Assembly: GCF_963576545.1 (NCBI RefSeq)
Contig: NC_083648.1
Location: 12,130,739 to 12,194,738, forward strand
Reading direction: 5' to 3'
Origin: Limanda limanda
Lineage: Eukaryota > Chordata > Actinopteri > Pleuronectiformes > Pleuronectidae
DNA: 64,000 nt
The translations under genes were made by a program, and so were the position numbers. The notes under the pieces were generated by a model. The model was not told the origin of the DNA. It saw only the letters and a program-made list of their open reading frames with translations, and made no database searches. Below, piece by piece: positions 9,176 through 20,280 of this stretch; positions within the stretch are counted from its first letter, which is position 1; each line of letters begins with the position of its first letter.

Positions 9176-12100
9176 GTAATCCATCTTTCTTTTTTTTAGC
9201 TCGTCGCAGAATGGAGGCTTCGCTACGTGAGCTAGCCGAGGGGCCAGCTCACGTATTGACCCGAATCCGACCGTTACCAGCTCGGGGGCCGATGGAACGT
9301 TTTGTTAGCCAGAAATGCACACTCATATTTAACAGCAGAATAACCATCACCAACACAAGGACTTTGTCTGCTAATTTATTCATTGTGGGTCATTTTACTT
9401 CATGTTACAAACGTGAGATCAATCTTCTGCTCTTTACTGTCTCAGGTACTCGAGGAAAACAATCAACTGCTACAAACGATAATGGACTTCCGGTCTCTCA
9501 TCTCTGCTGTGAGTATTGGGTCATGCTGATTGTTTCAACTAGGGATGGGCATTCGATTAAATTGTCCCTTCCGGGCCCGTGAAAACGAAGAAGCATGCTC
9601 CGGGGAGACACGGACACAAAACCTTAAAGGAATCATGATGTTAAAGTGTTTCTTTTAATGATTTTGAACTGTACATTGGATTTCTGACCGGCGCTGACAG
9701 GCTATTCTGTGATGCTCAGACGTCATGTGTTTGTCCAGTTTGTCCTTTCTGTAGGACTGGCAGGAAGACGTATGATGTATGTATGTAATGTATATATTTA
9801 CTGACTTCCATAAGTAACCTGTATTGCCAGAATCCGTAAACATTTTTGATTCCGGTACTTATGTTTATCACGTCTACACGAAGCCCTGTCACGAAAACAC
9901 GGAAACGCTGGAGTGGAGCGGTTGAAATCGCTGTAAAGACGTTATGGAGCATGCGCATAAAGTGATAGAAGACTAAAGTCGAGATCCTACTAGCAATCTT
10001 CCCATAACGACTTCTCTACCAACTGAAATCACTGTTACCATGGCAATCAAACAGGACTAGTTAGAATAGAGCAATTCGACATAACCCTCGTTTGTGTTAA
10101 GTTACCGTTTTGAAACTTCCGTCTATAATAAAAATCTTTTCACGTCAGATTTGCCGGTTTTGAACAATGGTCCGATGAAAATAGATTAAACAGTGATAGA
10201 AGGAAGTGACGCAGCGGGGTTAATAATCAGTTAATAATGGTTCAGGCTGAGGTTGCGAGGCGAGGTGCGTTCACGGTTTAATACAACAAGCGGAGAAAGC
10301 AGAATCGCGGGCTGACCGGCGCTGAGAAATGCGCATCCCGTGAGAACAGCCAGGCGCCTGCGCGCTGGAGAATTGTGCGAGATCAGTCTTGTACAACCAG
10401 GGGGAGTATTGCCCTCTGACAGCCAAGCTGGGTCAGAACCTGTCATCCGGTGGTGACAGCAGATTCTAGTCTGGGGCAGGGCGTGCAACACTCGGTCTCT
10501 TCTCTGAACTCGGACCCGGAGCAGGAGAGCTGCTCCGGCTGCTCCTCACAGGAGAGTGGCTGTTACCATGTTCCACCTGGGAGCGCTGGGAGTACTTTAT
10601 TCATCCCCGAAGGGAAATTAAGTTGTCATAGCAGCCGGTATATTTGAATACAATAAAATACAATACAATAGAATAAAATTAAAATATTGAGGTAGAAAGA
10701 ATAAGAATAAAAAAACAGAAGCACAAGATAAAATACAATAAAATAGGTAGATAAGGTGCAGTGGCAAGATGATGGTAATAGTAATGATGATATGATGGTA
10801 ATGGTATTGTTAGAATACAATAAAATAGGTAGATAAGGTGCAGTGGCAAGATGATGGTAAAAGTACTGATGATATGATGGTAATGGTATTGTTAGACAGT
10901 ATATAAGAATAGTACAGTATATATAGTATATAATATAACATAATATATATTTATATATGATAGTAATTATACCAATATAAAAGCAGTATATGGTAATAAT
11001 GGCAGCAACAGTATATATAACAATAATAGTAATGGTGATATAATAATAGTAATTATAACATGTACACATGTATAAATATGTGTATATAGACTTATGTAAA
11101 CAAGAATATACAGAGTTTTTTCTCTATTTCGCTCCCTAATATATTATCTATTTCCCCTTTAATATCCTTTATTTCTTGTTGGATTTGGCCTGTGTAAGTA
11201 GTTTGGCGTTGTACCTCAAGATTTTTTAGTCTTTCCACTAAGTTGAGATACTTTGCCTGCTTAAGTTTTTTTTTGTCTTGACGTGATGGCTATTAATTTC
11301 CCCCTTATCACCGCCTTCAGTGTGTCCCATAAGATTGTTGGGTTGATTTCTTCTGTGTCATTTTCCTCAATGCTTATCCTTATTTCATTTTTAATTTGTT
11401 CTGTCGTTGTCTTGTTGTTCAGTATGCTTACATTCAGTCTCTAGGCCTTTTATTCAAAAGTACATTTAAGTGGACTGCATTATGGTCTGAGATGTCAGCC
11501 ACACCAATTCTACAGTCTTGTACTTTGTGTAAATCCCAGTTATTCATAAAAATATAGTCAATTCTAGAGTGTGTGTTATATAAAGTAGAGTAATGTGTAT
11601 AGTCTTTTTACCTCGGATGCAGTTCACGCCATACATCAACCAGTCCATGTTCCTTTTAATTTTCTAAGGCCATGACTGAGAATAATGATTTAAAGAATTG
11701 TTTAGTACTCTCGGGAGGAGCATATACATTTATTAGTGTAACCACCTCTTTCTGTAATTTCCCCTTCACCATAATATATCGTCCCTCTGTATCCTTGATT
11801 TCTTTGAGACACTCAAAATTAGTCGAGTTTTGTATAAGTATTGCCACACCTCTTTTGTTGCTTTGTTTACCTGTACTGTAATAGGTGTTTCTAAAACCGA
11901 ATTTCTTCAGCTTTTCATGTTCTTCCTGGGAAAGGTGTCTTTCCTGCATAAAGACAACTTGGGCCTTAAGTTTTCTCATTTTCAAAATGATCTTAGATCT
12001 TTTAATTGGATTGTTCAACCCATTAACATTTAACGACACTAACGATATGCTGTTCATTTATAACTTTGGAGAATGACGTTATACATTTCTTTCGGACCCT

Positions 12101-15100
12101 TATTGCAGCCATGAGAATAAACAACAGCCCAAAGAACATAGAGCAACTCAACACTGAAAAAAAACGAACTAAGACAGTAGGCACTTGCCCCCCACGTTTC
12201 CCCCGTGGGTTGAGGGGAAGATCCCATGAAATATGGGGGCCCCTCCTTGGTGAGGTCTATTGTTGTTATACAGATTTTCTTGAACATCTGTCTCATTATA
12301 GCTCACACATACAGCATCCGATCAATCCTAACAATGAGGACTATTAAGTCCAATCTCGCAGGTCCACCTATATACAAACTCTTAGACTATTTATCTTCAG
12401 TGTCTTTTATGTGTTATCTTTCACTTACTTATTCATGTAGATGCACTCACATTGTTAGTCCATTCCTCGGTATTTCTGCAGTCTTTGTTTTGCTCGTGTT
12501 GCGGTGTCTCCATGTTTTCGTCTTCTTCCCCCGTGTCTACCATGTCTTCTCCGTCGTCCGGCAGTTCGGGTTGTTTTTAGCTGGGTTTTTGGTATTTTTT
12601 CATCCTCTCAATCTTTCTACCCTTTTCATGCTCAAGGCCAAAACGTTAGAACTCGTTTTAATAACCGAGTTTTTTATTGAGTTTTGATCGGGAGCTAGCT
12701 GTCTATGCTGCCATCTTGAGCTGGGTCCCACTTGACTCTCGTTACATGCTTTATTTAGGGTGTCTATTTTCCAACAAGTTTTACAATTAATGATATAATA
12801 AAAAATGCTTTGTAATATAAAAAAACAAAATTTTTTAGTTTTTAATATTAAGAATTTCTTGTCATAGCTTTAAGGACAATGACCTATCCAAACTTTATGT
12901 TGCCTGAGCAAGACTAAAGGCTACAAGTCTTAGTGTATCAGCCTTGTCTCTTTGAAACCCCACAGCTCTATGGGAAGTGTCACCACCTCACATTAACCTG
13001 CAAAAAAATATTTGTAGTTGTAAATGACTTAAATGAGCATACCTTATTCAGTAAGTATGTGAGTATTCATTGTACCATATGTCTATCTGTAGCCCTCATT
13101 TACACATGATGAATCTTTCTAAATGGTTCTTCTCCTTGTTGATTGGACCCCCCCCCCAGCCTCCTCACGGTCAAGCTATCCCGTCTGATCCGGTCAGTGG
13201 TGGTCCTCCAGCCCCAGCCCCACCGAGCCAGAACAGGAGACAGATGCCTGGTAAGTAACCAACCCCCCCAACAAACTTCCCTCCCTCCTCTGTCTTTCTT
13301 TTCTCTCCCCTTCTTCTCCCTCACTGTGGTGAGACAGGCACTGTGAGGGAGGTTGCTTTGCTGAAGGCTCGCGATTCTTGTGAATGACGACTTTAAATCG
13401 CCATGCTGCCTCCCAAATCGATTTTTTTTTTTTCCAACATATATTTATTGGTTTTATACGGGGGGGGGGGGGGGATATATGGAGGGAGGAGCAAAATCAC
13501 CCCAGAGCATGTTGACCAGCTCTTGTTTTTGCACAAGAATCTAAACATACCCAAGCATAGCCTAGTTTTTGTTTATTTCAAAGCTTATATTTTAAGTGAA
13601 CTTTTATTCATTCTATTTAATTTAACTTTTATTTATTGTTTTAAAGTAGCCTAAGTGGCATTCATTTCTTAATCTGTCAGTTTGTGTGCAGTTGACAGGG
13701 GCTATACAATAATAGGGCACTTTTTTATTTATTTTCTCTAAACCGCGTTATTATGCAAATTACACTTTGCTAAGATTTTCCTAAATAGTAATGCACAGCC
13801 AGTCAATATAATTTTCAAGTCATCAACTGTTAGAGTATAATTCAAATTTATTCTCAATAGGGTTAAGGTCAGGGGAAGATGGGGGCCACCTCATGACTTT
13901 CTCTCCTTTTATGCCCATAGCAGCCAATGCCCCAGAGGTGTTCTTTGCAGCATGAGATGGTGCTTTGTCATGCATGAATATGATTTTGCTTCGGAAGGCA
14001 CGGTTCTTCTTTTTGTACCACGGAAGAAAGTGGTCAGTCAGAAACTCTATGTACTTTGCCGAGGTCATTTTCACACCGTCAGGGACCCTGAAGGAGCCGA
14101 CCAGCTCTCTCCCCATTGATTCCGGCCCAAAACATGACTCCGCCACCTCCTTGTTGACGTCTCAGCCTTGTTGAGACATGGTGGCCATTCACCAACCATC
14201 CTCTACTCCATCCATCAGGACCATCAAGGGTGGCACGGCACTCATCCGTAAACAAAATAGTTTGGAAGTTGGTCTTCATGTAGTCCTGAGCCCACTGCAA
14301 CCTTTTTTGCTTGTGAGCTTGTCCAACGTCAAGGTAGCACCCCCCGTCGTGGCTTGTGCTCTACCTGTGGCTTTACCTGAGAAAAGTCAGGGAGCACAAA
14401 TGCTTTCTGTGCAGGTCCCCACAAGCTCATCCTCCACAGTATAAGTTATTATGGGCACGTAACAATGCAGCGTGGGCCTCATTTGACTCCAGCCCCAGTC
14501 AGGCTTTGCCCACTTTTTAACAATGTCGGCAGAGATAACTACAGTTTATGGAGGCTGATCAAAAGATTTTTTTCTTTTTTAATGAAGCCTGCTCCTCTAA
14601 TGCCGGGTTTACACCGGGCGCTGAAGCGTCGCGTAAGCGCTAATCCCTAGCGCGCCGGCGCTTGGCTGAACACACAGGACGCTGAAGCCTAGCGTAAGCG
14701 TCGCGTAGATCCCTAGTGCGCAGGCGACAGGCTGGTCACAACAGACACGCTTTTCTCCGCGGCGGTCATCCTGCGATTCCTCTCCGTGATAACACATACA
14801 GCTGATATTTGTCATTAACTGCAACGGCGACCCAACATTTGTCCTTTTTAATGTTGTCTTTATACAACATTTGCGGAGGATCGTACAGCTCACTGTACTT
14901 TTCCACTTCAATTATTAATTTAATGTCATCCTTCTTCAAGAACTTCTCCGCTGTTTGCTCCGTTCAATGTCGGGTGTCGAGGGTAAATTACGTATTCTCC
15001 ACTCAAGCCTATGGGGAGAGTACGTAGACACCCCCCCCCCCCCCCCCCCTCTCTTTTTATCTTTATGACTGCTTGTGTGGCTGTAGTGGGGGGGGGGGGG

Positions 15101-18100
15101 GGGGGGGGGGGGCAGAGGGGGACATTTAATAATGTGATCGGTAAAATTGGTAAAATTAAAACTCCAGGACAACAGAAGGGGAATACAAACTATGGGATGC
15201 ATATTTGATCATTTATATCATATAAAATATGTCATCAATATCGTTTAAAATCATTTTTCAGTGTGTTACCTGCAGCGATACGCCTGCGTCAAGCGCAAAA
15301 AAATAGACTCGACGCCGAAACGATCGCTGCACGGCGCGAGGCAGCCTTGGCGCAGCGCTGCACTTCAGCCTCTGGTGGGACCGACACAGAGGATTGACAT
15401 GGGAGTGGATGGGAGTCAGCTGTTATTTAAGGCATGGCGCCCGGTGATAACCCGGCGTAATGAAAACCAACAGGATCTCCTCTATGTCTCCTCGCATTAC
15501 GGGACCATCTCATTCATTACTGAGTCAGGCGTTTTTTAGAGGCACCTTAAACCAATGGGATCAGCTATTTTAATTCTAGCCGATTATTGATAACAGGGAT
15601 TCCCCATAGTTCCCATAGTAAATGGACATGATTAATGGGCGGAACTTTGATCATTATCGAGCTGATACATGAGAATAATCCTTCTGCTCAAGCGAAAAAT
15701 AGTTTTTGTACTTGATGCAAACTAAGAGTATGGATACCTGACCCGAACCTATCATAACCCATCGGTCCAGCACAGCTTTTGACAAATATTATGAAATTAT
15801 ATCCATTTGTCCCTGCACATGTCTGTCATTTGGGGAAACCAGCAATAACCATGCATATCAGAGACTGGGTAACACAAACATTGGGTTCAGGATTGCACAA
15901 AATACAGAATGCCTGCCGGGGTCAGGTAAGTTTGCTCTGAAACAGGTTCTGGCAGAAAATTACAGCTCAAACTGGAACTGATCATTTCAGTGGCTGTAAA
16001 GTCTAAAGGAAGCTTTTTTGGTTTAACATTATCAAATTTTTAGACCAACCGTTCCTGCATTCTGAAGAAAATTCCCAGTGTGAACAGAACTCAAGTGCAT
16101 ATGAGGATAAATTAGAATTATTTTTGTGTAGTTATTACTGACTGTGTCTAAGTTTACTCAAAGCTATACACATTCATAATTTAACAGTGAGTTCTCTGTT
16201 TGTCGCAGGTCCCTCCCAAAGTGCCCCGGTACCCCAGTACCCTCAGGGGCAGGGGCACTGGCAGCACTATTGGGTATATTGCCCGCCTGAATCCACCCCA
16301 CCCCAGGGCCGGCAGCATTCCCATCACTGTTTCAACCAAGTGAGTACACCCACAAGACTGGACAGTCACAGAGACTCGTCTACACATCGGTCTTAGTTTG
16401 TCCCTTTCATGATGTTTATTGCCAGAATAAATTGTATATGTTGTGTAATTCCAGTGAGACATCAACCTGAGTGGAGTTGGAAGGTAAACATTTAAAGGTA
16501 GTATGTGGTGTTGGTGTTGTGTTGTGCATGCTGTCATGGAATTGGGGGGTAAATTCTGTTCTTCACGTAGTCGAACTGTAAGTCATGAGGTCCAGAAACA
16601 CAGCATGCATTATCATCTACAGTGAGACGGCTAAAGCTTAGCTGCTTTGACTGTGTTTACAATTAATGATATAATAAAAAATGCTCTGTAATATAAAAAA
16701 ACAAAAATTTTTAGTTTTTAATATTAAGATTTTCTTGTCATAGCTTCAAGGAAAATGACCTATCCAAACTTTATGTTGCCTGAGCAAGACTAAAGGCTAC
16801 AAGTCTTAGTGTCTCCGCCTTGTCTCTTTGAAGCCCCACAGCTCTGTGGGAAGTGTCACCACCTCACATTAACCTGCAAAAAATATTTGTAGTTATAAAT
16901 GACTTAAATGAGCATACCTTATTCAGTGAGTATTCATTGTACCACATGTCTATCTGTAGCCCTCATTTACACATGATGAATCTTTCTAAATGGTTCTTCT
17001 CCTTGTTGATTGGACCTCCCCCCCAGCCTCCTCACGGTCACACAATGCCCTCTGATCCGGTCAGTGGTGGCCCTCCAGCCCCACCCTTGCAGAGCCAGAT
17101 GAATGGACAGATGCCTGGTAAGTAACCAACCCCCCCAACAAACTTCCCTCCCTCCTCTGTCTTTCTTTTCTCTCCCCTTCTTTTCCCTCAGTGCCTGTTT
17201 CACTGTGGTTGCCTAGCAACACCACAGAACTGTGAGGGAGGTTGCTTTGCTGAAGGATGATGTCACCCATTTGCCAGTTCTGGTGGTCTTAGACTTTTCT
17301 CCATTTGAATACGCTCTCTGCTTTAGTAACATTGTTTATTTTAATGTTTGCTGTGTTTAGATGTGTTTGCAAATGTAACATTTCCACTTTATGTTGTTTT
17401 TCCAATGGCATGTTTCTAAATGTCAAAGAAATGTAATCAAGGCTTGATATCTTATTATCTCAGTATTACCCGCACACTGTGCCAAGTTGGAGTGTTATAT
17501 AGCGCTATATCCTAAAAACTTTGACAACCAAAGATGGATAGATCATCCTTTGATGAAAACCCAAACTGGTTCACAGTTCTGCTTTTACAACAACATCATT
17601 ATATGTATATGATATGGAAACAAATCTTATCACAGTACTTTTTTCCTAATCAGTCGATCGTTATATATCGCGATATTTATCCAATCAGCGACGCTGCACT
17701 CCGGTGCATTGCTCATGAACCCGTTCATATTTTTGGCAAACGCTGAACTCGCGCGTAGAACTGATCTGTATAAAAATCTATATATTATGTTCCCGGATTA
17801 ACGAGGCGTCGCTTCTTCTGCAACAATGAGGATAAAACACTACGGGAAGAATTTATCTTTTGTGTGTACCTCTTCACACACAAACCGCTAATCACGCGGG
17901 ATATTCACCATCTAGTCCTATATTCTAAAACAGTTATTAATCGATAATGTCGGATCATGACTCGGGACGTTCCGTCACTTTAACCCTGATGTCCTGTCTG
18001 TGTGTTACGTCTCCTGTTGGGTAGCAGGTTTAAATATCTCACATAAACTCTAGAGCAGAGAGACAAAGTAAACGTCAGTCATGTACTTGTCATAATAACT

Positions 18101-18934
18101 TGTGATCAGTGATGGTGTTTATTGGTAAATTGTAAAGTGAGCGCAGGTCAGAGGGAACTGAGGAGGAAGCAGACTCCGACAGAGACTCTGACACAGGACG
18201 ACCTGACCTTTTAATGTGTGTCTGTGTGATCCTGAAGCAGTGATGGTTATAATCATTCAGGGGTGGAAAACCCGCTGAAACTGTGAACACAGTGGAAAAC
18301 ATGATTATGATTATGTTCAGTCACTGCATCGATGCAGAGTCGTCCACCTCTATGTAGGAACCCAAACATTAGCACGTGTGCTGCTGTCGGCTGCTCCTCC
18401 TACGCTGCTGTGTGCATCAACCGAACCTGACCTGGCAGTAACTCTATTCAAGCGACATGATTGGTTCAGTGCAGCGATCATTATTATTGGTTGTTCTTGT
18501 TGTCTCTCTAAACATGGATGGAATGAGTTATGGAATGCCTGCCGGGGTCAGGTCAGTTTGCTCTGAAACAGGTTCTGGCAGAAAAATATCATTCATTATC
18601 AACTGATCATTTCAATGGCTCTAAAGTCTAAAGGAAGCTTTTTTGGTTTAACATTATCAAATTTTTAGACAAACCGTTCCTGCATTCTGAAGAAAATTCC
18701 CAGTGTGAACAGAACTCAAGTGCACATGAGGATAAATTAGAAGTATTTTTGTGTAGTTATTACTGACTGTGTCTAAGTTTACTCAAAGCTATACACATTC
18801 ATAATTTAACAGTGAGTTCTCTGTTTGTCGCAGGTCCCTCCCAAAGTGCCCCGGGGCAGGGGCAATGGCGGCAGTATTGGGAATATCGCCCATCTCAAAC
18901 TGGCCCCCCCCCAGGTCCAGCAGCAGTGACCTAA
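9134..18934 (+). CDS. ss18-like tandem paralogue, unit 2 (predicted short SNH protein)
   Basis: A second, incomplete ss18-derived gene. Exons in order: 9134-9175 (exon 1), 9446-9508 (exons 2 and 3 fused), 13160-13250 (exon 4), 16209-16339 (penultimate type), 17027-17117 (second exon 4), 18834-18945 (second penultimate type, stop TAA at 18932-18934). All junctions are GT/AG and all phases agree in this order, giving an open chain of 172 codons. It would carry a shortened SNH helix (NNQLLQTIMD) and two 'exon 4 + tail' modules. Exons 5 to third-last of normal ss18 are missing. It could be a live, rapidly evolving gene or a decaying copy; intact splice sites and frames favour the former, the large deletion in exons 2/3 the latter. 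The actual splice pattern is inference. Confidence 0.55.
9446..9508 (+). CDS. Unit 2 fused exon 2/3
   Basis: A 63-bp exon in phase 0 on both sides, reading VLEENNQLLQTIMDFR then SLISA. Its start matches SS18 exon 2 and its last five codons plus the donor match the end of exon 3 (QSLLPA in normal SS18). The intervening exon 2 end, intron 2 and most of exon 3, present at 26110-26320 in unit 3, have been deleted cleanly and in frame. Confidence 0.7.
9541..9600 (+). mobile_element. hAT end fragment joined to a Harbinger-like end fragment
   Basis: 9543-9567 repeats the first 25 bases of the hAT element at 34766 (TAGGGATGGGCATTCG...). The following 'cccgtgaaaacgaagaagca' resembles the 3' end of the Harbinger-like element at 33414-33446. 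Only these ends are present, so it is a chimeric remnant. Confidence 0.6.
9601..10587. other. Unassigned stretch in unit 2 intron
   Basis: No coding exon, RNA gene or recognised repeat is seen. Short open frames on both strands have no recognisable motif. A GC-richer patch at 10260-10580 contains the near-palindrome GGAGCAGGAGAGCTGCTCC (10518-10536). Confidence 0.4.
10588..11118 (-). repeat. Retroelement 3' tail with AT-rich microsatellite
   Basis: 10588-10660 (ACTTTATTCATCCCCGAAGG... to gcagccggtatatttgaata) is the reverse complement of 56400-56472, so both are copies of one dispersed element; this ATCCCCGAAGGGAAATT-type tail is very common in teleost genomes. It is followed by degenerate AT-rich repeats, including two near-identical units of about 80 bp (10737-10815 and 10818-10896). 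The open frames here are low-complexity artefacts. Confidence 0.65.
11119..12726 (-). mobile_element. L1-like LINE, 5' part with ORF1 deleted
   Basis: Minus-strand copy of the element at 26390-31932, about 97% identical by eye. The ORF2 start and apurinic endonuclease part ([36 protein letters not shown]) lies at 12057-11656. The 5' end is at about 12726 with CAAGATGGC near its start. Nearly all of ORF1 is missing: about 930 bp present at 30776-31708 in the sister copy are gone at about 12510. The reverse transcriptase part is absent; the copy stops at 11119. Its 5' flank is the same as in unit 3, so insertion predates that duplication. Confidence 0.85.
13160..13250 (+). CDS. Unit 2 exon 4 (first copy)
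   Basis: After a C-rich acceptor (ccccccccccag) the exon reads [19 protein letters not shown] then PPSQNRRQMP plus one base, with donor gtaagt. It corresponds to the SS18 segment ending [19 protein letters not shown] (human, from memory). QNRRQ replaces QMNGQ, which is conserved in the other copies. Starts in phase 0, ends in phase 1. Confidence 0.75.
13368..13822. other. Unassigned intronic stretch
   Basis: Sequence homology with the other exon-4 introns ends at about 13368. AT-rich DNA follows, with a G14 run at 13461-13474. No gene, RNA or recognised repeat was seen. Confidence 0.4.
13823..14340 (-). mobile_element. Tc1/mariner transposase fragment
   Basis: Minus-strand reading in two frames shows Tc1-type transposase motifs in order: ILFTDECRATLDGPDGWSRG (first catalytic Asp), GGGGVMFWAGI, FMHDKAPSHAAKNT (second Asp) and SPDLNPIENKFE (final Glu of the DD34E triad). 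A frameshift at about 14080-14150 splits the frames, and the N-terminal DNA-binding domain and both terminal repeats are not evident. Inactive. Confidence 0.85.
14603..15457. mobile_element. Non-autonomous DNA transposon with poly-C/poly-G core
   Basis: An 855-bp insertion in the duplicated intron, absent from the sister copies at 1675 and 19647. It is flanked by direct TAATG (14598-14602, 15458-15462). Ends are inverted: CCGGGTTTACACCGGGCGC on the left, GCGCCCGGTGATAACCCGG near the right. No transposase is encoded. The core has C19 (15031-15049) and G25 (15088-15112), able to pair with each other. The superfamily is uncertain. Confidence 0.75.
16209..16339 (+). CDS. Unit 2 penultimate-type exon, open frame, highly diverged
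   Basis: Exactly 131 bp like the ss18 reference exon and open throughout: [19 protein letters not shown], then HYWVYCPPESTPPQG and RQHSHHCFNQ. Relative to ss18, Gly/Tyr positions have become Trp, His and Cys, yet flanking introns are almost unchanged. It ends in phase 0 before gtgagt, so it can splice to the exon at 17027. Confidence 0.7.
17027..17117 (+). CDS. Unit 2 exon 4 (second copy)
   Basis: Reads [19 protein letters not shown], then [11 protein letters not shown] plus one base, donor gtaagt. It keeps the ancestral QMNGQMPG end. It differs from the unit 3 exon 4 by about nine substitutions and one 3-bp indel in 91-94 bp, although the surrounding introns are nearly identical. Confidence 0.75.
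17118..18833. other. Intron of unit 2 with old dispersed repeats
   Basis: No exon seen. 17500-18090 is AT-rich with near-palindromic 'gatcgttatatatcgcgata'. 18090-18370 belongs to the dispersed repeat also present at 7120-7290 and 7795-7960. 18117-18125 is the empty site of the unit 3 hAT insertion. Confidence 0.55.
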
Positions 18935-18945
18935 CTGTTAAACAA
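18834..18945 (+). CDS. Unit 2 second penultimate-type exon, with stop
   Basis: Follows gtcgcag and ends at a gtgagt donor. From exon 4 (phase 1) it reads GPSQSAPGQGQWRQYWEYRP, then a Pro/Ala stretch and TAA at 18932-18934. Relative to ss18 it has lost an internal segment and is read in a shifted frame after the C-run. The underlying text CAGCAGTGACCT is shared with unit 3. Confidence 0.6.
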
Positions 18946-19070
18946 GTGAGTATACCCACAAGACTGGACAGTCACAGAGACTCGAGACTAGTTATTACTG
19001 ACTGTGTCTAAGTTTACTCAAAGCTGTACACATTCATCATTTTACACTGAATTCTCTTTGTTTGTCGCAG

Positions 19071-19126
19071 GTCCCTCCCAAAGTCCTCAGGGGCAGCAGG
19101 ACGCCCTTCTTAATCTGGACCCCCCC
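19071..19126 (+). pseudogene. Degraded penultimate-exon fragment
   Basis: Retains the acceptor (gtcgcag) and GTCCCTCCCAAAGT start of the ss18 penultimate exon, but is internally deleted, frameshifted and lacks a donor. A remnant of another module copy. Confidence 0.7.
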
Positions 19127-19817
19127 AGGCTGCTTTTTTGATTAATCTATTATAAAAATTATTGTTTTTTTTAACCCAATCAACATGTTTATGAATAAAA
19201 AAATATTGTGAGTAAAGTTGTCCCCTCCCGTTCTTGGCGTTGAGAGTAAATCATAATTAATTAAGTCTATAAAGTCTGCAGTTTGAGTGCAATACTCGCA
19301 GCTCTCAAGGCTTTTTCTATTCCCCTCATTCTATTTTTTTTACTGGAACTTTCCATCGCTCTCCCACTGTCTGAGCCAGAGCTCATGTCAGTAATGAGGT
19401 AGCAGAGAGCAAGCGGTTGTGAGGTGAGTTTCATCTGGCAAACACAAATGCTTTCTCTTGCAGGTCCCCACAAGCTCATCCTCCACAGTATAAGTTATTA
19501 TGGGCACATAACAATGCAGCGTGGGCCTCATTTGACTCCAGCCCCAGTCAGGCTTTGCCCACTTTTTAACAATGTCGGCAGAGATAACTACAGTTTATGG
19601 AGGCTGATCAAAAGATTTTTTTATTTTTTAATGAAGCCTGCTCCTCTAATGAAAACCAACAGGATCTCCTCTATGTCTCCTCACATTACGGAACCGCCTC
19701 ATTCATTACTGAGTCAGGCGTTGTTAAGAGGCACCTTAAACCAATGATTAGTGATAAAAGGGATTCCCCATAGTTCCCAGAGTAAATGGACATGATCAAT
19801 GGGCGAAACTTTGATCA

Positions 19818-20238
19818 TGTTGTGCAATAATGGTTAGGAGTGATACCATAAGCTAGTGTGCCTTTAGGCGTTCAATAAATTTGGTTATCAAAAATAGAAA
19901 ATAAAACATTCATATTTAACATATTAATATTAAATCATAACTTTAGTTTGACTAAGTTCTCGCGGGGCACCACCCTTCACAGAAGGGAAAAGATAGCCAA
20001 TTTATTGATTAAGATCAGTCTCATTTAGATCTAGTTCAATTAGAAATCTTAATATTTACTATTAAAGATTATATAATGAACAGTTAAGGTTTATCGAGTT
20101 CTTGACAGTGTAACGGTTGGCAAAGTTCACTTATGCAACATTAATGAAAGGACAAGTTTAAAAGAAAGCATTTATTATAAACATAATAAGTATAAAACAC
20201 CAATTACTAAACAATATACTAACTAATAAAGATGTGTA

Positions 20239-20280
<42 letters not shown>

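Larger units (their letters stand above)
16657..18960 (+). repeat. Segmental duplication, middle block (unit 2 copy)
   Basis: Collinear with 31984-36445 in unit 3, apart from the Harbinger-like (32136-33446) and hAT (34766-35575) insertions there. Intron parts such as 17270-18110 versus 33895-34740 look more than 99% identical, so this duplication is recent. Both insertion sites are intact and empty here (about 16813 and 18117-18125). Confidence 0.85.
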
